Source of the DNA: Rhodococcus sp. IEGM 1409
GTDB lineage: Bacteria; Actinomycetota; Actinomycetes; Mycobacteriales; Mycobacteriaceae
Length of the DNA: 64,000 bases
Direction: 5' to 3'
Assembly: GCF_030056735.1 (NCBI RefSeq)
Contig: NZ_JASHKN010000003.1
Span: 62,001-126,000, forward strand
This document shows, piece by piece, positions 44,901-53,840 of this stretch. How positions within the stretch are numbered: the stretch's first letter is position 1; each line of letters starts with the position of its first letter. The notes under the pieces are model-generated. The model was given only the letters and a program-made list of their open reading frames with translations. It had not been told where the DNA came from and ran no database searches. Both the position numbers and the translations under genes were made by a program.

Positions 44901-46860
44901 AGTCGGCCAACCGGTCGATATCCCCGTTGACGCTCTCACTGACGAGGCGAAGCGGAAGCTTCTCGATACCGGTGCGACGGTAGACGCGGTCACGGGCAAG
45001 CCTGGGATCGTTCGGGTAACCGCACCCAACCAGCAGGCGCTAGATCAGATTCGGGCCGTACAGCTGGCACGGGATGGATTGCAAGACAAAACCGTCACGA
45101 TCAGCGTTCAGTACAACTCGATCCGAGACGTGGCGTTGGCGTACGGACCTGGTTCGCCCGAAGCGTGGGCGGAGATGGCTCGGCAGCAGCAAATAAGTGG
45201 GCGAGCCCTCGGTGGCCCAATTGAAGGCGGCATTCCAGGTAAGGACTCAGTTCCGATTCTGGCGATGCCTGGCGAGCACATGCTCACCACTGCGGATGTC
45301 GACAGTCTGGGCGGGCAAGAAGGGGTCTTCCGATTCCGTGCTGCACTAGCGCAGGGCAAGGTCGGGAAGTTCGCAGATGGTGGGGCTATCGGCTCTGACG
45401 GTCTCGACAACATGATCAACTTTGCCCGCGCCAAGGCCGGTATCGGTTATGACTACGGGCCGTGGGACTGCTCGATGTACATGTCTCACATTGCTGCAAC
45501 GGGCATGGGGCAGCAAGCGCGGCGTTTGTGGACGACCTACTCGATCCTCGGCGGCGACCTGCAGGGCATGCAGCCTGGTGGCAGTGAAGGTCACTTCCGG
45601 ATCGGTGTCAGCCAGGAACATATGGCTGGAACGTTGTTCTTCAAGGACGGTTCTCGGGTCGATGTCGAGAACGGTGGCAGTAACTCCGGTTCGACGTTCG
45701 GCGGTAACGCTGCCGGCTATGACGACAGTCAGTTTCCTGCGCAGTTCCATCTTCCGGATTCGGCACTTTCGCCGGCGTTGCAGATGGCTCTCACGGGTGG
45801 TTCTGGCGCGTCGTACTCGGGTGGTGTCGCGAAGGAGCCGTGGACTGAGAAGGATGCTCTGGCGCTGGAATCGGCTCGTGTAGCGGTCATTCAGGCGAAG
45901 GAAGCTCAGGACAAGGTCAACGCGAACGAGAAGAAGTCTGATGCTGATAGGCAGCAGGCTGAGTTGAAGGTTCAGCGGGCTGAGTTGAAGGTCCGTGAGC
46001 TTGAAGGGAAGCGTGACGGTACGGGTTCAGGTAAGGCGATTGGTCCTGCTCCTGAGCTTGCAGGCGCGATGACTGATGATGCGATCTCGTTGCGGAACGC
46101 TGAAATCGCTGTTGTTGACGCGCAGTTGGCGCGTGACAAGACGTATGCGGCGGCCGAGTCCACGTCTATCGACCGAGAGAAAGCCGACATTGCCGTGTTC
46201 TCGGCGACGAACGCTCTCGAAAAGGCCAAAGCGGGGGACGGCGCGAAGACCTTCAACCTGAAGGATCGCGTGAAGAGTTACGGCACTGACGTTGTCGGCA
46301 TCCTGGTTGACGCTGCATTCGAACAACTTCCTAGCGCTCTTTCGGAGTCTCGTTGGATCACAACAGACTGGGAAGGGTTGATGGGGGTTAAGCCTAAGCC
46401 TGTGGCTGCGGCTCCGTCGTTCTCTCAGGCCGAGATTGATGCGCAGTTGCCGGCAACTCCGGGTGCGCCTGGCTGGCAGACAGCCATTGCTTCTGTGGCT
46501 GGCGATGATTGGCAGAAGCGACTTGCTGACGCCTTGAACATGCCGACTGTCCTTCGTGATGGCGGTGGGCCTGTCCCTCACGGCACGGCGGCGCTGAATC
46601 TGTCAGGCGCTGAGGAATGGATGCTGACGGCGGACGAGCGACTGAATTTGTCTCGTGACTTCGCGTTGATGCGCGGCGCAACGAACCGTGGTGGCGACGG
46701 TGCGTCTCTGGATCTGTCTGGGCTGATGTCGCAGGTAGATCGCCTGGTCGAGCATGCCGACCGACCGAACGTCACCTATCAAACCAGGGATATCGATGCG
46801 GCATTGCGGCAGGACCGCCTTGATCGCAGGAAGCAGTCTCTGACGTTTTCACGAAGATGA
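41932..46860 (+). CDS. tape measure protein with NlpC/P60-like segment
   Basis: 1,642 aa; GTG 41932 five bases after AGGAGG. The N-terminus is a PhageMin_Tail region (ISGVTGATGEQMD-type helices, AMTELAKGGFSVDQSMEAAK). The middle has hydrophobic stretches that may enter the host membrane. Around 1160-1280 a segment with GIGYDYGPWDCSMYMSHIAA, HMAGTLFFKDGSRVDVENGG resembles the NlpC/P60-like peptidase part found in actinophage tape measures; a Cys and a His are in place. It sets tail length and may open peptidoglycan during DNA entry. Longest gene in the window. Confidence 0.93.
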   Translation: MAGGRIDVEVAADLSEFNSQFEQGLEGAGDAASNFAGKIAGVLAFTGAAVSFASVIDKGNEFTRTLNAMSGVTGATGEQMDVIKAKAMALGNDVELSATSANDAAAAMTELAKGGFSVDQSMEAAKGTLQLAAAAQIDAAEAATIQSQALQAFGLDASYAATASDVLANAANASSAEITDIAAGLQQSGTVANGFGVSMEDTATMLGLFANAGITGSDAGTLLKSSLLALTDQGKPAQAAIEELGLTVYDAQDKFVGMRSLFEQLSNASKNMSQEQFQAATATLFGSDAIRQAMVAAEGGVEKYDAMRLAIGRQGAAAELAAAQNQGLPGVFEKIENTSERLQLQLYDLIDGPLTSFGNATVGLADGALDKFDVALGNSGGVLVGLNDVILNSLTGLPILAGIFDDVVSSGQSLWAIATDIGGGLGSLAGGALKSGGALDVLQTALSGVTASVSIVFNAIEPIVGVVATAAGAFGALPAPIQAVVTGLVALKLASMASSAFMARNTDGMGRMATAAHGLGTRIQGVGPGLRAAGSNVAAFGSAVRTSAQMVSQANPHMSTFGRTMTVLTAQSSGLTSMRTAFTGAATGATRFSGALAAAQVAGRGMVTAAGSMVSALGGGLMIGIVAATVAITQISRASADMRAQQQAVVEGSNAVGAAQRDMAKEIQAANGAVSDAVTAAVAMQVDAIQTEQKKLADAKPSKFWSTIKDNFQDDAKGARDATDAAIALGEQAERINTSFSEVGLTSAELSGKITGTDAAFRGLVGSLEGTSNGGADAVAEMQALRDKFVAAEKSAKDSTPGFFDLTEAVRVLGDESSSSADRVSAIKTALDVLSGKAIPLSDAVQQYNKTLRETAEAAAAGIDPAKGFGDALVGEGGVLSTATSNGSALRDSLTGITSSTVTLTEATISAALEQGKSLPEAQAAARAAMAQNETALQNLAKQYDQPIWKIKEWAAAEGLLPDQIIMLASLSGATDVEQQISVISAMLKGVGQPVDIPVDALTDEAKRKLLDTGATVDAVTGKPGIVRVTAPNQQALDQIRAVQLARDGLQDKTVTISVQYNSIRDVALAYGPGSPEAWAEMARQQQISGRALGGPIEGGIPGKDSVPILAMPGEHMLTTADVDSLGGQEGVFRFRAALAQGKVGKFADGGAIGSDGLDNMINFARAKAGIGYDYGPWDCSMYMSHIAATGMGQQARRLWTTYSILGGDLQGMQPGGSEGHFRIGVSQEHMAGTLFFKDGSRVDVENGGSNSGSTFGGNAAGYDDSQFPAQFHLPDSALSPALQMALTGGSGASYSGGVAKEPWTEKDALALESARVAVIQAKEAQDKVNANEKKSDADRQQAELKVQRAELKVRELEGKRDGTGSGKAIGPAPELAGAMTDDAISLRNAEIAVVDAQLARDKTYAAAESTSIDREKADIAVFSATNALEKAKAGDGAKTFNLKDRVKSYGTDVVGILVDAAFEQLPSALSESRWITTDWEGLMGVKPKPVAAAPSFSQAEIDAQLPATPGAPGWQTAIASVAGDDWQKRLADALNMPTVLRDGGGPVPHGTAALNLSGAEEWMLTADERLNLSRDFALMRGATNRGGDGASLDLSGLMSQVDRLVEHADRPNVTYQTRDIDAALRQDRLDRRKQSLTFSRR

Positions 46861-46868
46861 GGTAACGA

Positions 46869-47765
46869 ATGCCCGACACTCTTGTCGAGCTGGAGGACAT
46901 TCGTGGCAACTTGTTTACATTGGCAGGCCCAGGACAAGGCGATCGTGGCATTGTCCTGGGTACTGATGTGGACGGTATCTACGATGCTCCAGTCAAAACG
47001 ATTCATAATTCGCACGCGTTCCAGACGGGTTCAACGTATGGCGGCAAGCGAAACCTGCAACGCGACATCGTATTCGGAGTTTACGCACACCATGATGATG
47101 GTGACAAGAACTGGAGTTTCAATGACTCTGAGTGGCGTAAAGGCTGGTCGTACGAGCAGGACTGCAAGCTGTGGATCACTACTGAGGATTCGCGGCGCTA
47201 TCTGAAATTGCGGATGTCTCAGCATCCAGAGTTCAAACCTGAGCACGATCCGAATGGGACGCAGATCGAAAAGGTTGTAATGACCTGTGTCGCAAACGAT
47301 CCGTGGTGGTACGAGAAGAACGATGTGACCGACCTCTGGGAGTCGCCGACAAGCACTCTCAATGGTTCGATCAATTACGGGACTGTGTCGGTGTCGAACC
47401 CGACGGATGTCCCGATCTGGCTGAAATACATCGTGCATGGTGCAGCGAAACCGATGTTGCCGGACTTCAGTTTTGGTGACGACCGATATGAGCGTGCCGA
47501 GATCGATGCAGATCGGAAGCTTTGGCTGCCGAAGATTACGGCCGGCGACACGATTCTGTACGACACCGATGAGGAAGCCGATCAGGCCACCTCACGTCTG
47601 AAGATCCCGTATTGGCAGCAAATGAAGGGGGTGACGTTCTGTTACCCAATTCGTCCTTACACGAAAAAGATTCAGCTGCCGGTGGGGATGACGTTGGCTG
47701 CGGCCGGCATGGGAATTCAGGTGCGTTGTCCACGCCCGTGGTCACGTCCGTGGGGACTTCAATGA
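46869..47765 (+). CDS. minor tail protein (distal tail type)
   Basis: 298 aa, 8 bp after the tape measure stop. VELEDIRGNLFTLAGPGQGD, TGSTYGGKRNLQRDIVFGVY, ACVANDPWWYEK-like central block (VMTCVANDPWWYEK), ITAGDTILYDTDEE. This matches the Dit-like first minor tail protein of actinophages, which forms the hub below the tube. Confidence 0.85.
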   Translation: MPDTLVELEDIRGNLFTLAGPGQGDRGIVLGTDVDGIYDAPVKTIHNSHAFQTGSTYGGKRNLQRDIVFGVYAHHDDGDKNWSFNDSEWRKGWSYEQDCKLWITTEDSRRYLKLRMSQHPEFKPEHDPNGTQIEKVVMTCVANDPWWYEKNDVTDLWESPTSTLNGSINYGTVSVSNPTDVPIWLKYIVHGAAKPMLPDFSFGDDRYERAEIDADRKLWLPKITAGDTILYDTDEEADQATSRLKIPYWQQMKGVTFCYPIRPYTKKIQLPVGMTLAAAGMGIQVRCPRPWSRPWGLQ

Positions 47766-47778
47766 TTGGGGGTGTTCG

Positions 47779-49419
47779 ATGACGGCACCTTCGATTACTG
47801 ATTACGATGCTGCGTTCGCCGAGATCACCAATCGCCTGAAGGCCGAGAAGAAACGTCGGCTGGTTCCTCCTCTTGTCCGGTTGTGGGATGGGGATTGGAA
47901 TCTCCGCGGCATTGTGAAACGCGAAAACAACGCATCGTTCCAGTATCTCGATAACGAGACTGGGATCGGTTCGTTGGAGATGCCGCTGGACTATTTCATG
48001 TCGAAGTGGCTTGTAGACGTTGACGGCCGCGGTACGACGAATGTTCACATCACGGTCGATAAGGACGGCTCCCGCTGGGGTGGCCGGATGGATGAGTTCA
48101 AGATCATCAAAGATGATCAGGGACGCAAGTTCATTCGGGTCTTCTTCAAGAATGACTATGAAGAGCTGAAACACATTCTGGCGTGGTCGAATCCGTTTCT
48201 GCCGGCTGAGATTCAGTTCCCGCGTTTGTGGGTGTGCTTCGGGCGTGCTCGTTGGGCGTTGAAGACGACTCTGCTGGTGAACCTTATGCGGCTCGAATCG
48301 TCGTTGTTCATGTTGCCTGATGATCCGATGGATCCGGGGCAGTGGTTCAACTTCGATCAGTCGACGTGGTGGAACGTCGTCAAACCTGATCTGACACCGG
48401 ATCATTCGGTGGGTGCGCTTGTGCATTCGCGTTTCAAGAATATGCATGAGGTTTCGAAGAAGATTGTTGCGGATGCGCAGTTGTCTTGGGAGCCGCGGCG
48501 TTTCTTGGCGGGTGATCCGCCTCCGTGGCCGGGTGCGAATGTGCGTCACGGTTGCCTTGTCTGGGATTTGATCGACAAGTCAGGTTGGAATACTGGTACA
48601 TCGTTCGGCGGCAACATCTTCAGTGGTCTCATCCATGAACTGATCAGTATCGGTGCGGATGGCAAAACAGAGAATGTTGAGCAGGTTGATGATCCGAATG
48701 TTCCGGGCGAGTATCTGACTCCGGGCTACAAGGGCACGATTCCGTCGATGCCGGGTGTTGTTTACCGCGAGGGTGAGCACACGGGCATTCAAGCATCCGA
48801 GTTCAGCCATAGGCCGGCTACTGATGTTGGGGTTGTGGCTGGCGGCCACTCTATGCCAGGAATGAACGAGTTGATCTCTGCGACTGTGCAGATGGTCGGC
48901 GACCTCACGGCAATGATACCGGGTGTGCCACCTCTAGGTGGCGTGGCGGACGCGGTGTTGAAGCCGCTGTACACCGATGTGTTCATGGCGTTCGGGAAGT
49001 GGAAGAGCCCGCAGAGGGCGCAACGTCTCGGCAAGAACCACTATCACGAGCGGTGGGCTGACGGGGCGGACAAGGCGTACACGCTGTCGTTCCTGTTGGC
49101 GATGCGTTCGGGCATGTGGTCGACGCGTGAAACGAACAGTGTCACTTTGACTGTCGCTGATGGTGCGCCGTGGCGTATCGGTCAACTTGGTCACGGGCAT
49201 TTCTTCCTTGGCGATCGTGTGGCGTTCTCAGTTCTGGGGATGAAGCCGGGACGTTTGTTCGTGGAACGTGTTTCGGAGTTGACGCTTGCTTGGGATCGGG
49301 ACACCACTCCCACTTGGCAGATTCAGATCGGCCAGCGTGAAGCCGAGGATCCGATTGCTCGTATGGCTGAAGATTTGCAGGACTTTTTGGGGATGCTTCA
49401 AGAATTGGGGGTGGTCTAG
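47779..49419 (+). CDS. minor tail protein (siphovirus Gp37-like)
   Basis: 546 aa. N-terminal PLVRLWDGDWNLRGIVKREN and LPLDYF-like hub domain (GIGSLEMPLDYFMSKWLVDV), central RRFLAGDPPPWPGANVRHGC, and C-terminal RSGMWSTRETNSVTLTVADG, ELTLAWDRDTTPTWQIQIGQ. This is the ReqiPepy6 Gp37-like tail family, a baseplate hub or Tal-like component. Overlaps the next start by one base (TAGTG). Confidence 0.87.
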   Translation: MTAPSITDYDAAFAEITNRLKAEKKRRLVPPLVRLWDGDWNLRGIVKRENNASFQYLDNETGIGSLEMPLDYFMSKWLVDVDGRGTTNVHITVDKDGSRWGGRMDEFKIIKDDQGRKFIRVFFKNDYEELKHILAWSNPFLPAEIQFPRLWVCFGRARWALKTTLLVNLMRLESSLFMLPDDPMDPGQWFNFDQSTWWNVVKPDLTPDHSVGALVHSRFKNMHEVSKKIVADAQLSWEPRRFLAGDPPPWPGANVRHGCLVWDLIDKSGWNTGTSFGGNIFSGLIHELISIGADGKTENVEQVDDPNVPGEYLTPGYKGTIPSMPGVVYREGEHTGIQASEFSHRPATDVGVVAGGHSMPGMNELISATVQMVGDLTAMIPGVPPLGGVADAVLKPLYTDVFMAFGKWKSPQRAQRLGKNHYHERWADGADKAYTLSFLLAMRSGMWSTRETNSVTLTVADGAPWRIGQLGHGHFFLGDRVAFSVLGMKPGRLFVERVSELTLAWDRDTTPTWQIQIGQREAEDPIARMAEDLQDFLGMLQELGVV

Positions 49420-50033
49420 TGTCGGATCGTATTCCCACACTGGAGAATTGTGATCAGTCTGATCCTGAGCAGGTGCTGCAGTGGATTGCGGTGCAGCTGC
49501 CGTTTGCTGGGAAGCAGGAGTACACCCCTGGCCCTGATCAGCGTGCTGCGTGGTCGAAGCGTTGGGATTCGCTGGCGATTGTGTATGCGCCGAGTTTGGC
49601 GAACTTGGCTGACGAGAACGGAAACATTCATGTCAGCCAGCTTCCGCAGCCGAAGCTGAAACTTCGTGTTCCGCATCGTGGTCAGCAGCATTATTTGAAT
49701 GGTGCGATGCAGTGGGTTGATATTGATGAGCCTGAGCTGGATCCGGTGGCGTTGCCTGACATGGCTGAGTACACGCGGCATGAGCAGGAGTTCGTGGCCG
49801 AACAGCTGCGGTATCACGGTGTTTTGAAGGATGTTGCGTCGGAGTCGGATTCGGCTGAGGTTGTTGACTCTTCGGAGTTGTTTGATCCGGCTGATCATAC
49901 GGTTTCTGGCGTTAATGGATATTTGTTGGCTCCGATTCCGTTGTCGGAGAAGCGGCGTGTGATTGCTGCGGAGATGGCGTCGAAGAAGCCTCGGCAGGGG
50001 ATTCTGAATGCGCCGCAGAATAGGGGTTTGTGA
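49419..50033 (+). CDS. minor tail protein, 204 aa
   Basis: GTG start overlapping the previous stop. Soluble protein with CDQSDPEQVLQWIAVQLPFA, PHRGQQHYLNGAMQWVDIDE and a C-terminal helical part (SEKRRVIAAEMASKKPRQGI). Found in this position in related siphoviruses as a small baseplate or tail protein without known activity. Overlaps the endolysin start by one base. Confidence 0.7.
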   Translation: MSDRIPTLENCDQSDPEQVLQWIAVQLPFAGKQEYTPGPDQRAAWSKRWDSLAIVYAPSLANLADENGNIHVSQLPQPKLKLRVPHRGQQHYLNGAMQWVDIDEPELDPVALPDMAEYTRHEQEFVAEQLRYHGVLKDVASESDSAEVVDSSELFDPADHTVSGVNGYLLAPIPLSEKRRVIAAEMASKKPRQGILNAPQNRGL

Positions 50034-51424
50034 TGGCTGCGAAGTTTTGGCCGTTGGAGCGAGGACTGGTGGTGACTTCAGGTTTCGGTTCGCGTTGGGG
50101 GACCACTCACTGGGGTACTGATTTCGGTAAGGATGGTGGCTCTGGTGGGCTCCCGGTGTTCGCGGTTCAGGGTGGCACTGTTGTCAACGCTGGGGCGGCG
50201 TCGGGGTTCGGTCAGTGGGTTGTGGTGGATCATCCGACTGCTGACGGATCCGGCACGACTGTGTATGGGCACGTGATCCCCGAGGTTGCGGTCGGCGCTC
50301 GTGTTGAGGCTGGTCAGCGCATTGCCCGTATCAACCCTGTGAAGGGTGCGGGGAACGGCAATGTTGACCCGCATCTGCATTTGGAATGGCACAGATCGGT
50401 GTGGTCGGCGAATGGTGCCGACCGTATGGATCCGTTGCCGTTGTTGGATGGTGCGTCGTATCCCGGTGAGGGTGCGCCGAAGCCTGAGGTTGGGGGTGAA
50501 CGGGTGACGTTCTTCGGGATTGATATTGCGTCGTATCAGGCTGGTTTGGATATGTCGCGGGTGAAGTCTGAAGGCTTCTCGTATGTGATTGCGAAGGCAA
50601 CTGAGGGTGCGAGTTACACGAACCCTGAGTACCGCCGGCAGCGTGATGGGGCTCGGGCGAACGGACTGTTGTTCGGGTCGTATCACTATGTGAAGTCGGC
50701 GGATTCGGCTCGGGCGCAGGTTGACCGGTATGAGTCGGTTGAGCCTGACCGAAGTATTCCGGTGATGCTGGATCACGAGTTGTCGTCTGGTGATGTGGGT
50801 GTTCTGCGGGCGGTGTTAGCAGAGTTCGTTGCTCGCGGCTATCGGGTGAATTTGGTGTATTTGCCGCGCTGGTATTGGTCTGGGCATATCGGTTCACCGG
50901 ATCTGTCGGGTTTGCCGCCTTTGATGGCGTCGAACTATGTGACCGGTGGCGGTTTCGCCAGCGTCTTGTACGACAGGGCGGGTGGCGACGGGTCTCCTCG
51001 TTGGGATGGCTACGGCAACAACAGTGTTGCGGTGCTGCAGTTTTCTGATCAGGGTCGTGTGGCTGATTACTCGTTGGATGTGAATGCCTTCCGGGGCACA
51101 GTGGAAGATTTGGCTGCCCTGTTTGGGGTGGCCCCTTTGGAGGTTGTTATGTCTCTTGCGGATCAAGAGTTGGGGAAGTCGTTCCCTTCGCGGTCGATTT
51201 ATCGTGATCACGATCAGGTCGTGGACACGTTGGCCGGGTTCGTGCTCAACATGGATGCACGCATTCATGAGGATTTTGTTGTGGCTCAGGCGAAGTTGGG
51301 TGTGTCTGAGTATGTGGAGAAGGTTCGTCGTGTGGCGGCGAATGGTATGGCTGGTGTGAGTGATCAGGATTCGAAGAACCGCGCTCAGGCTGTGTTGGAT
51401 GGGCTGGCGGTGAGCGATGTCTGA
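50033..51424 (+). CDS. lysA: endolysin: M23 peptidase plus GH25 muramidase
   Basis: 463 aa, ATG at TGATG overlap. Domain 1 (about 5-140) is an M23 metallopeptidase: GTTHWGTDFGKDGG with the zinc His-x3-Asp motif and a downstream HLHLEWH motif. Domain 2 (about 160-360) is a GH25 muramidase: FGIDIASYQAGLDMSRVKSE, VIAKATEGASYTNPEYRRQR, PVMLDHELSSG. The C-terminal 100 residues probably bind the wall. It cuts both peptide cross-links and glycan. Holin-type genes follow. A mycolate esterase (lysin B) is not seen beside it. Confidence 0.93.
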   Translation: MAAKFWPLERGLVVTSGFGSRWGTTHWGTDFGKDGGSGGLPVFAVQGGTVVNAGAASGFGQWVVVDHPTADGSGTTVYGHVIPEVAVGARVEAGQRIARINPVKGAGNGNVDPHLHLEWHRSVWSANGADRMDPLPLLDGASYPGEGAPKPEVGGERVTFFGIDIASYQAGLDMSRVKSEGFSYVIAKATEGASYTNPEYRRQRDGARANGLLFGSYHYVKSADSARAQVDRYESVEPDRSIPVMLDHELSSGDVGVLRAVLAEFVARGYRVNLVYLPRWYWSGHIGSPDLSGLPPLMASNYVTGGGFASVLYDRAGGDGSPRWDGYGNNSVAVLQFSDQGRVADYSLDVNAFRGTVEDLAALFGVAPLEVVMSLADQELGKSFPSRSIYRDHDQVVDTLAGFVLNMDARIHEDFVVAQAKLGVSEYVEKVRRVAANGMAGVSDQDSKNRAQAVLDGLAVSDV

Positions 51425-51710
51425 GGTTACGCAGGTTGCGAATTCGTGGCGCACTACCGTGCGCACTGGGTTTCAGGTGGGGTTGGCGTTGGTGTCGATT
51501 CTGCCGGTGTTGTTGTTGACTTCGGGTTTGTCGGCGACTGTGGTTGGTGCGCAGTTGATTGCGGTGTCGGCGGTGGTGGCGAAGGTGATGGCGTTGCCGC
51601 AGGTGAATGGGTTCATCGAGAGGTTTGTGCCGTGGTTGGCTGCTGAGCCGGTTCCGGTGACTGCGAAGCATCGGGCGATGCCTGCGGGCGGCGTCGGTGA
51701 ATCCGCCTGA
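51417..51710 (+). CDS. holin-like protein 1, 97 aa
   Basis: ATG overlaps the endolysin stop. A basic N-terminus is followed by two hydrophobic helices (VGLALVSILPVLLLTSGLSA and VVGAQLIAVSAVVAKVMAL) and a short soluble tail. Size, topology and place after the endolysin fit an actinophage holin that releases or activates the lysin. Confidence 0.8.
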   Translation: MSEVTQVANSWRTTVRTGFQVGLALVSILPVLLLTSGLSATVVGAQLIAVSAVVAKVMALPQVNGFIERFVPWLAAEPVPVTAKHRAMPAGGVGESA

Positions 51711-52074
51711 GACGCATCCTTTGGTCTTGTGGGTGGGGGTGATCGCGGCGGTACTTGCTGTCGTCGCGGTCATTGTCGCTAAGACCAAAGAGATTGCTGC
51801 TCCGATTGCTGTGTGGTTGTCCAGCATTGAGGAGCGCAGGATTGAGCGTCAGGCTCGTATTGAGGCTGCTGCACGAATTTTGAATGATGCTCGGGTGGAT
51901 ACGCTTTCGGTGCAGGTGCGTGGTTTGGCTGGGCAGTTGGATGAGGCGTTGCGGGAGATTGTGTCTTTGCGTGCGGAGTTGCATGCGGAGCGTTCTGCTC
52001 GTGAGCGGTTGGCTGAGTTGGAAGCGGAGAATGCGGTGTTGCGTACCCGCGTGAATGGCTTTGGGGGTGTGTAG
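51697..52074 (+). CDS. holin-like protein 2 (DUF2746 type), 125 aa
   Basis: GTG start overlapping the first holin by 14 bp. One N-terminal transmembrane helix (LVLWVGVIAAVLAVVAVIVA) and a long coiled coil (SIEERRIERQARIEAAARIL; LDEALREIVSLRAELHAERS). DUF2746-like membrane proteins commonly accompany the holin in actinophages and may modulate its timing. Confidence 0.78.
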   Translation: MNPPETHPLVLWVGVIAAVLAVVAVIVAKTKEIAAPIAVWLSSIEERRIERQARIEAAARILNDARVDTLSVQVRGLAGQLDEALREIVSLRAELHAERSARERLAELEAENAVLRTRVNGFGGV

Positions 52075-53111
52075 TGACTACTCCTGGTATTGGCGCTCCG
52101 GATGGGGCGTATGTCGTTGGTTCGCGTTACGGCCAGGATGTGCCGAGAACTGAAGCCGGTGTGATGGCGTTGGTGAAGGGACAGACGACTGTCCCTTGGC
52201 AGCGCACTCAGGATAAGTTTCGGGTGAATGGCCGGGCGCTAGAGGAAGATTTGCGACTCATCAACAAGCATGAGTCGGAAATTGGGGAACTGGTCGACGC
52301 TTACCGTCAGCTAATCCTTCAGGGCGAGGCTCAGGTGTTCACCAAGTCTGGCATGTATCGCAAGACTGAGGGCTGCGTGTCCATTGAGGTCATCATGATC
52401 AGCGGTGGTGGAGGCGGCGGCGCAGGCAAATGGGACATTCGCGGTGGAGACTGGCGTGGCGGTGGGCACGGCGGCGGCGGTGGTGGTGAACTGTATGCGA
52501 AGATTCCGGCGATGCTTTTGCCGGATGAAATGCTGGTGGAGGTTCACTGGGACGGGCTGGGCGTCGGCGGCGTTGGTTCCGAAGCGTCTGGCGTTGGCGG
52601 CGGCACCGTCAAGTTCGGCAATGTTCTCACTGCGGTTGGCGGCACTGGTGGCCTCGGCGCTAGCGGCAACCTCCGACCCGCTGCGACTGGCGGCACTGGC
52701 CTAATCGTTGGCGGCACTGGCGGGTTGGGCTGGGTGGTCAATGCGGACAATGCGGAGTCTCCGCAAGGACGCGGTTCGGTTGGCGGCAATTCCACATATG
52801 CTGGTGAGCTTCGCGGCGGTGGTGGTGGCGGTGGTGGCGGGTCGCCGTACATTGGCTATTCGTGGCGCGGCGGGACCGGCGCGGCCTTCCCTGGCGGTGA
52901 ACCTGGATTCGATGGAACTTCTCCAGCACAGATCATTGCAACTGGCGGTGGTGGTGGCGGCGGCGGAACTGACGCTCGAAGGAATGGCGGCAATGGCGGC
53001 TGGCCCGGTGGTGGCGGCGGTGGCGGTTGCGGCGGGACGAATTCCAGCAACAACGGCTATGGCGGAAATGGCGCTTCTGGCGTTGTTTACATCATTGAGC
53101 GGATGACGTAA
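52074..53111 (+). CDS. glycine-rich minor tail protein
   Basis: 345 aa. N-terminal attachment part (VPRTEAGVMALVKGQTTVPW, LEEDLRLINKHESEIGELVD), then a Gly-rich domain with many GGGGGGG runs from about residue 105 to the end (GGNGGWPGGGGGGGCGG; C-terminal GASGVVYIIERM). Such polyglycine-sandwich modules are found at tips of phage fibres that bind the host surface. GTG start overlapping the previous stop. Confidence 0.82.
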   Translation: MTTPGIGAPDGAYVVGSRYGQDVPRTEAGVMALVKGQTTVPWQRTQDKFRVNGRALEEDLRLINKHESEIGELVDAYRQLILQGEAQVFTKSGMYRKTEGCVSIEVIMISGGGGGGAGKWDIRGGDWRGGGHGGGGGGELYAKIPAMLLPDEMLVEVHWDGLGVGGVGSEASGVGGGTVKFGNVLTAVGGTGGLGASGNLRPAATGGTGLIVGGTGGLGWVVNADNAESPQGRGSVGGNSTYAGELRGGGGGGGGGSPYIGYSWRGGTGAAFPGGEPGFDGTSPAQIIATGGGGGGGGTDARRNGGNGGWPGGGGGGGCGGTNSSNNGYGGNGASGVVYIIERMT

Positions 53112-53833
53112 TGCCTTACGTGGAGCTGAAACTATTTGGGGAGAACGGAATTTGGGTGAAGCCTCCACGGCTTTACGCTGTTGAATTCGTGTGCCGTGGG
53201 GCTGGTGGCGGCGGTAGTTTGCTAACTGGCACTGGTGCCGGCCATGGAGGCGGAGGTGGTTCCGCTACCCGTTCGTTGCGCAGGGTACTGGCTTCTGACT
53301 TGCCTGATTCACTGGAAGTTGTTGTGGGTCAGGGCGGTGCGGGTGGACGCTCTGGTGGCAATCGGAATGGCGCGGATGGCGGCGAGTCGAAGTTCGGCGA
53401 TTTCATTGCTGCTGGAGGAGGAACGGGCGCAACTACTTCAGGTCCAGGCTCTGGTGGTATCGGTTCATTCGTTGGCGCTAACGGTGGAGTCGGCGGCCAG
53501 AGAGGGCGGGACGCAGTATCCAGCAAGCGGGACATGTTCACTGGCGGGGCTGGCGGCGGCGGTGGTGGCCAGCCTGGCGGTTCCGCCGGTTGGCGCTTCC
53601 CAGGCGAAGGCGTTCCCACAGCGGGGAATAACGGAATCGGATGGCGCACATGGTGGCAGGTTCTCAGCTCTGGGTGCGGTGGAGGTGGAGCTACTTCGTC
53701 CACATCTGGCATTGCTGGGGCTGGAGGTTTCCCCTCTGGCGGTGGTGGCGGCGGCAATGGGAATGTGGCGGCCGGCAATGGCGGGAATGGTTGCGTCACG
53801 GTCATTGAATACATTTATGACAATGAAGGGTAG
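53111..53833 (+). CDS. glycine-rich tail fibre protein
   Basis: 240 aa, paralogous in style to the preceding protein: beta N-terminus (PYVELKLFGENGIWVKPPRL), then Gly-rich sandwich with GHGGGGGSATRS and GGAGGGGGGQPGG blocks, ending GNGGNGCVTVIEYIYDNEG. One-base overlap with the gene before. Probably another receptor-binding tip component. Confidence 0.8.
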   Translation: MPYVELKLFGENGIWVKPPRLYAVEFVCRGAGGGGSLLTGTGAGHGGGGGSATRSLRRVLASDLPDSLEVVVGQGGAGGRSGGNRNGADGGESKFGDFIAAGGGTGATTSGPGSGGIGSFVGANGGVGGQRGRDAVSSKRDMFTGGAGGGGGGQPGGSAGWRFPGEGVPTAGNNGIGWRTWWQVLSSGCGGGGATSSTSGIAGAGGFPSGGGGGGNGNVAAGNGGNGCVTVIEYIYDNEG

Positions 53834-53840
53834 TGGCTAC

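Noticed and set aside
52400-53820. Repeated GGCGGC tracts as DNA repeats or CRISPR-like array
   Set aside because: They encode polyglycine modules of two tail proteins; no regular repeat-spacer pattern. No CRISPR array was seen anywhere.
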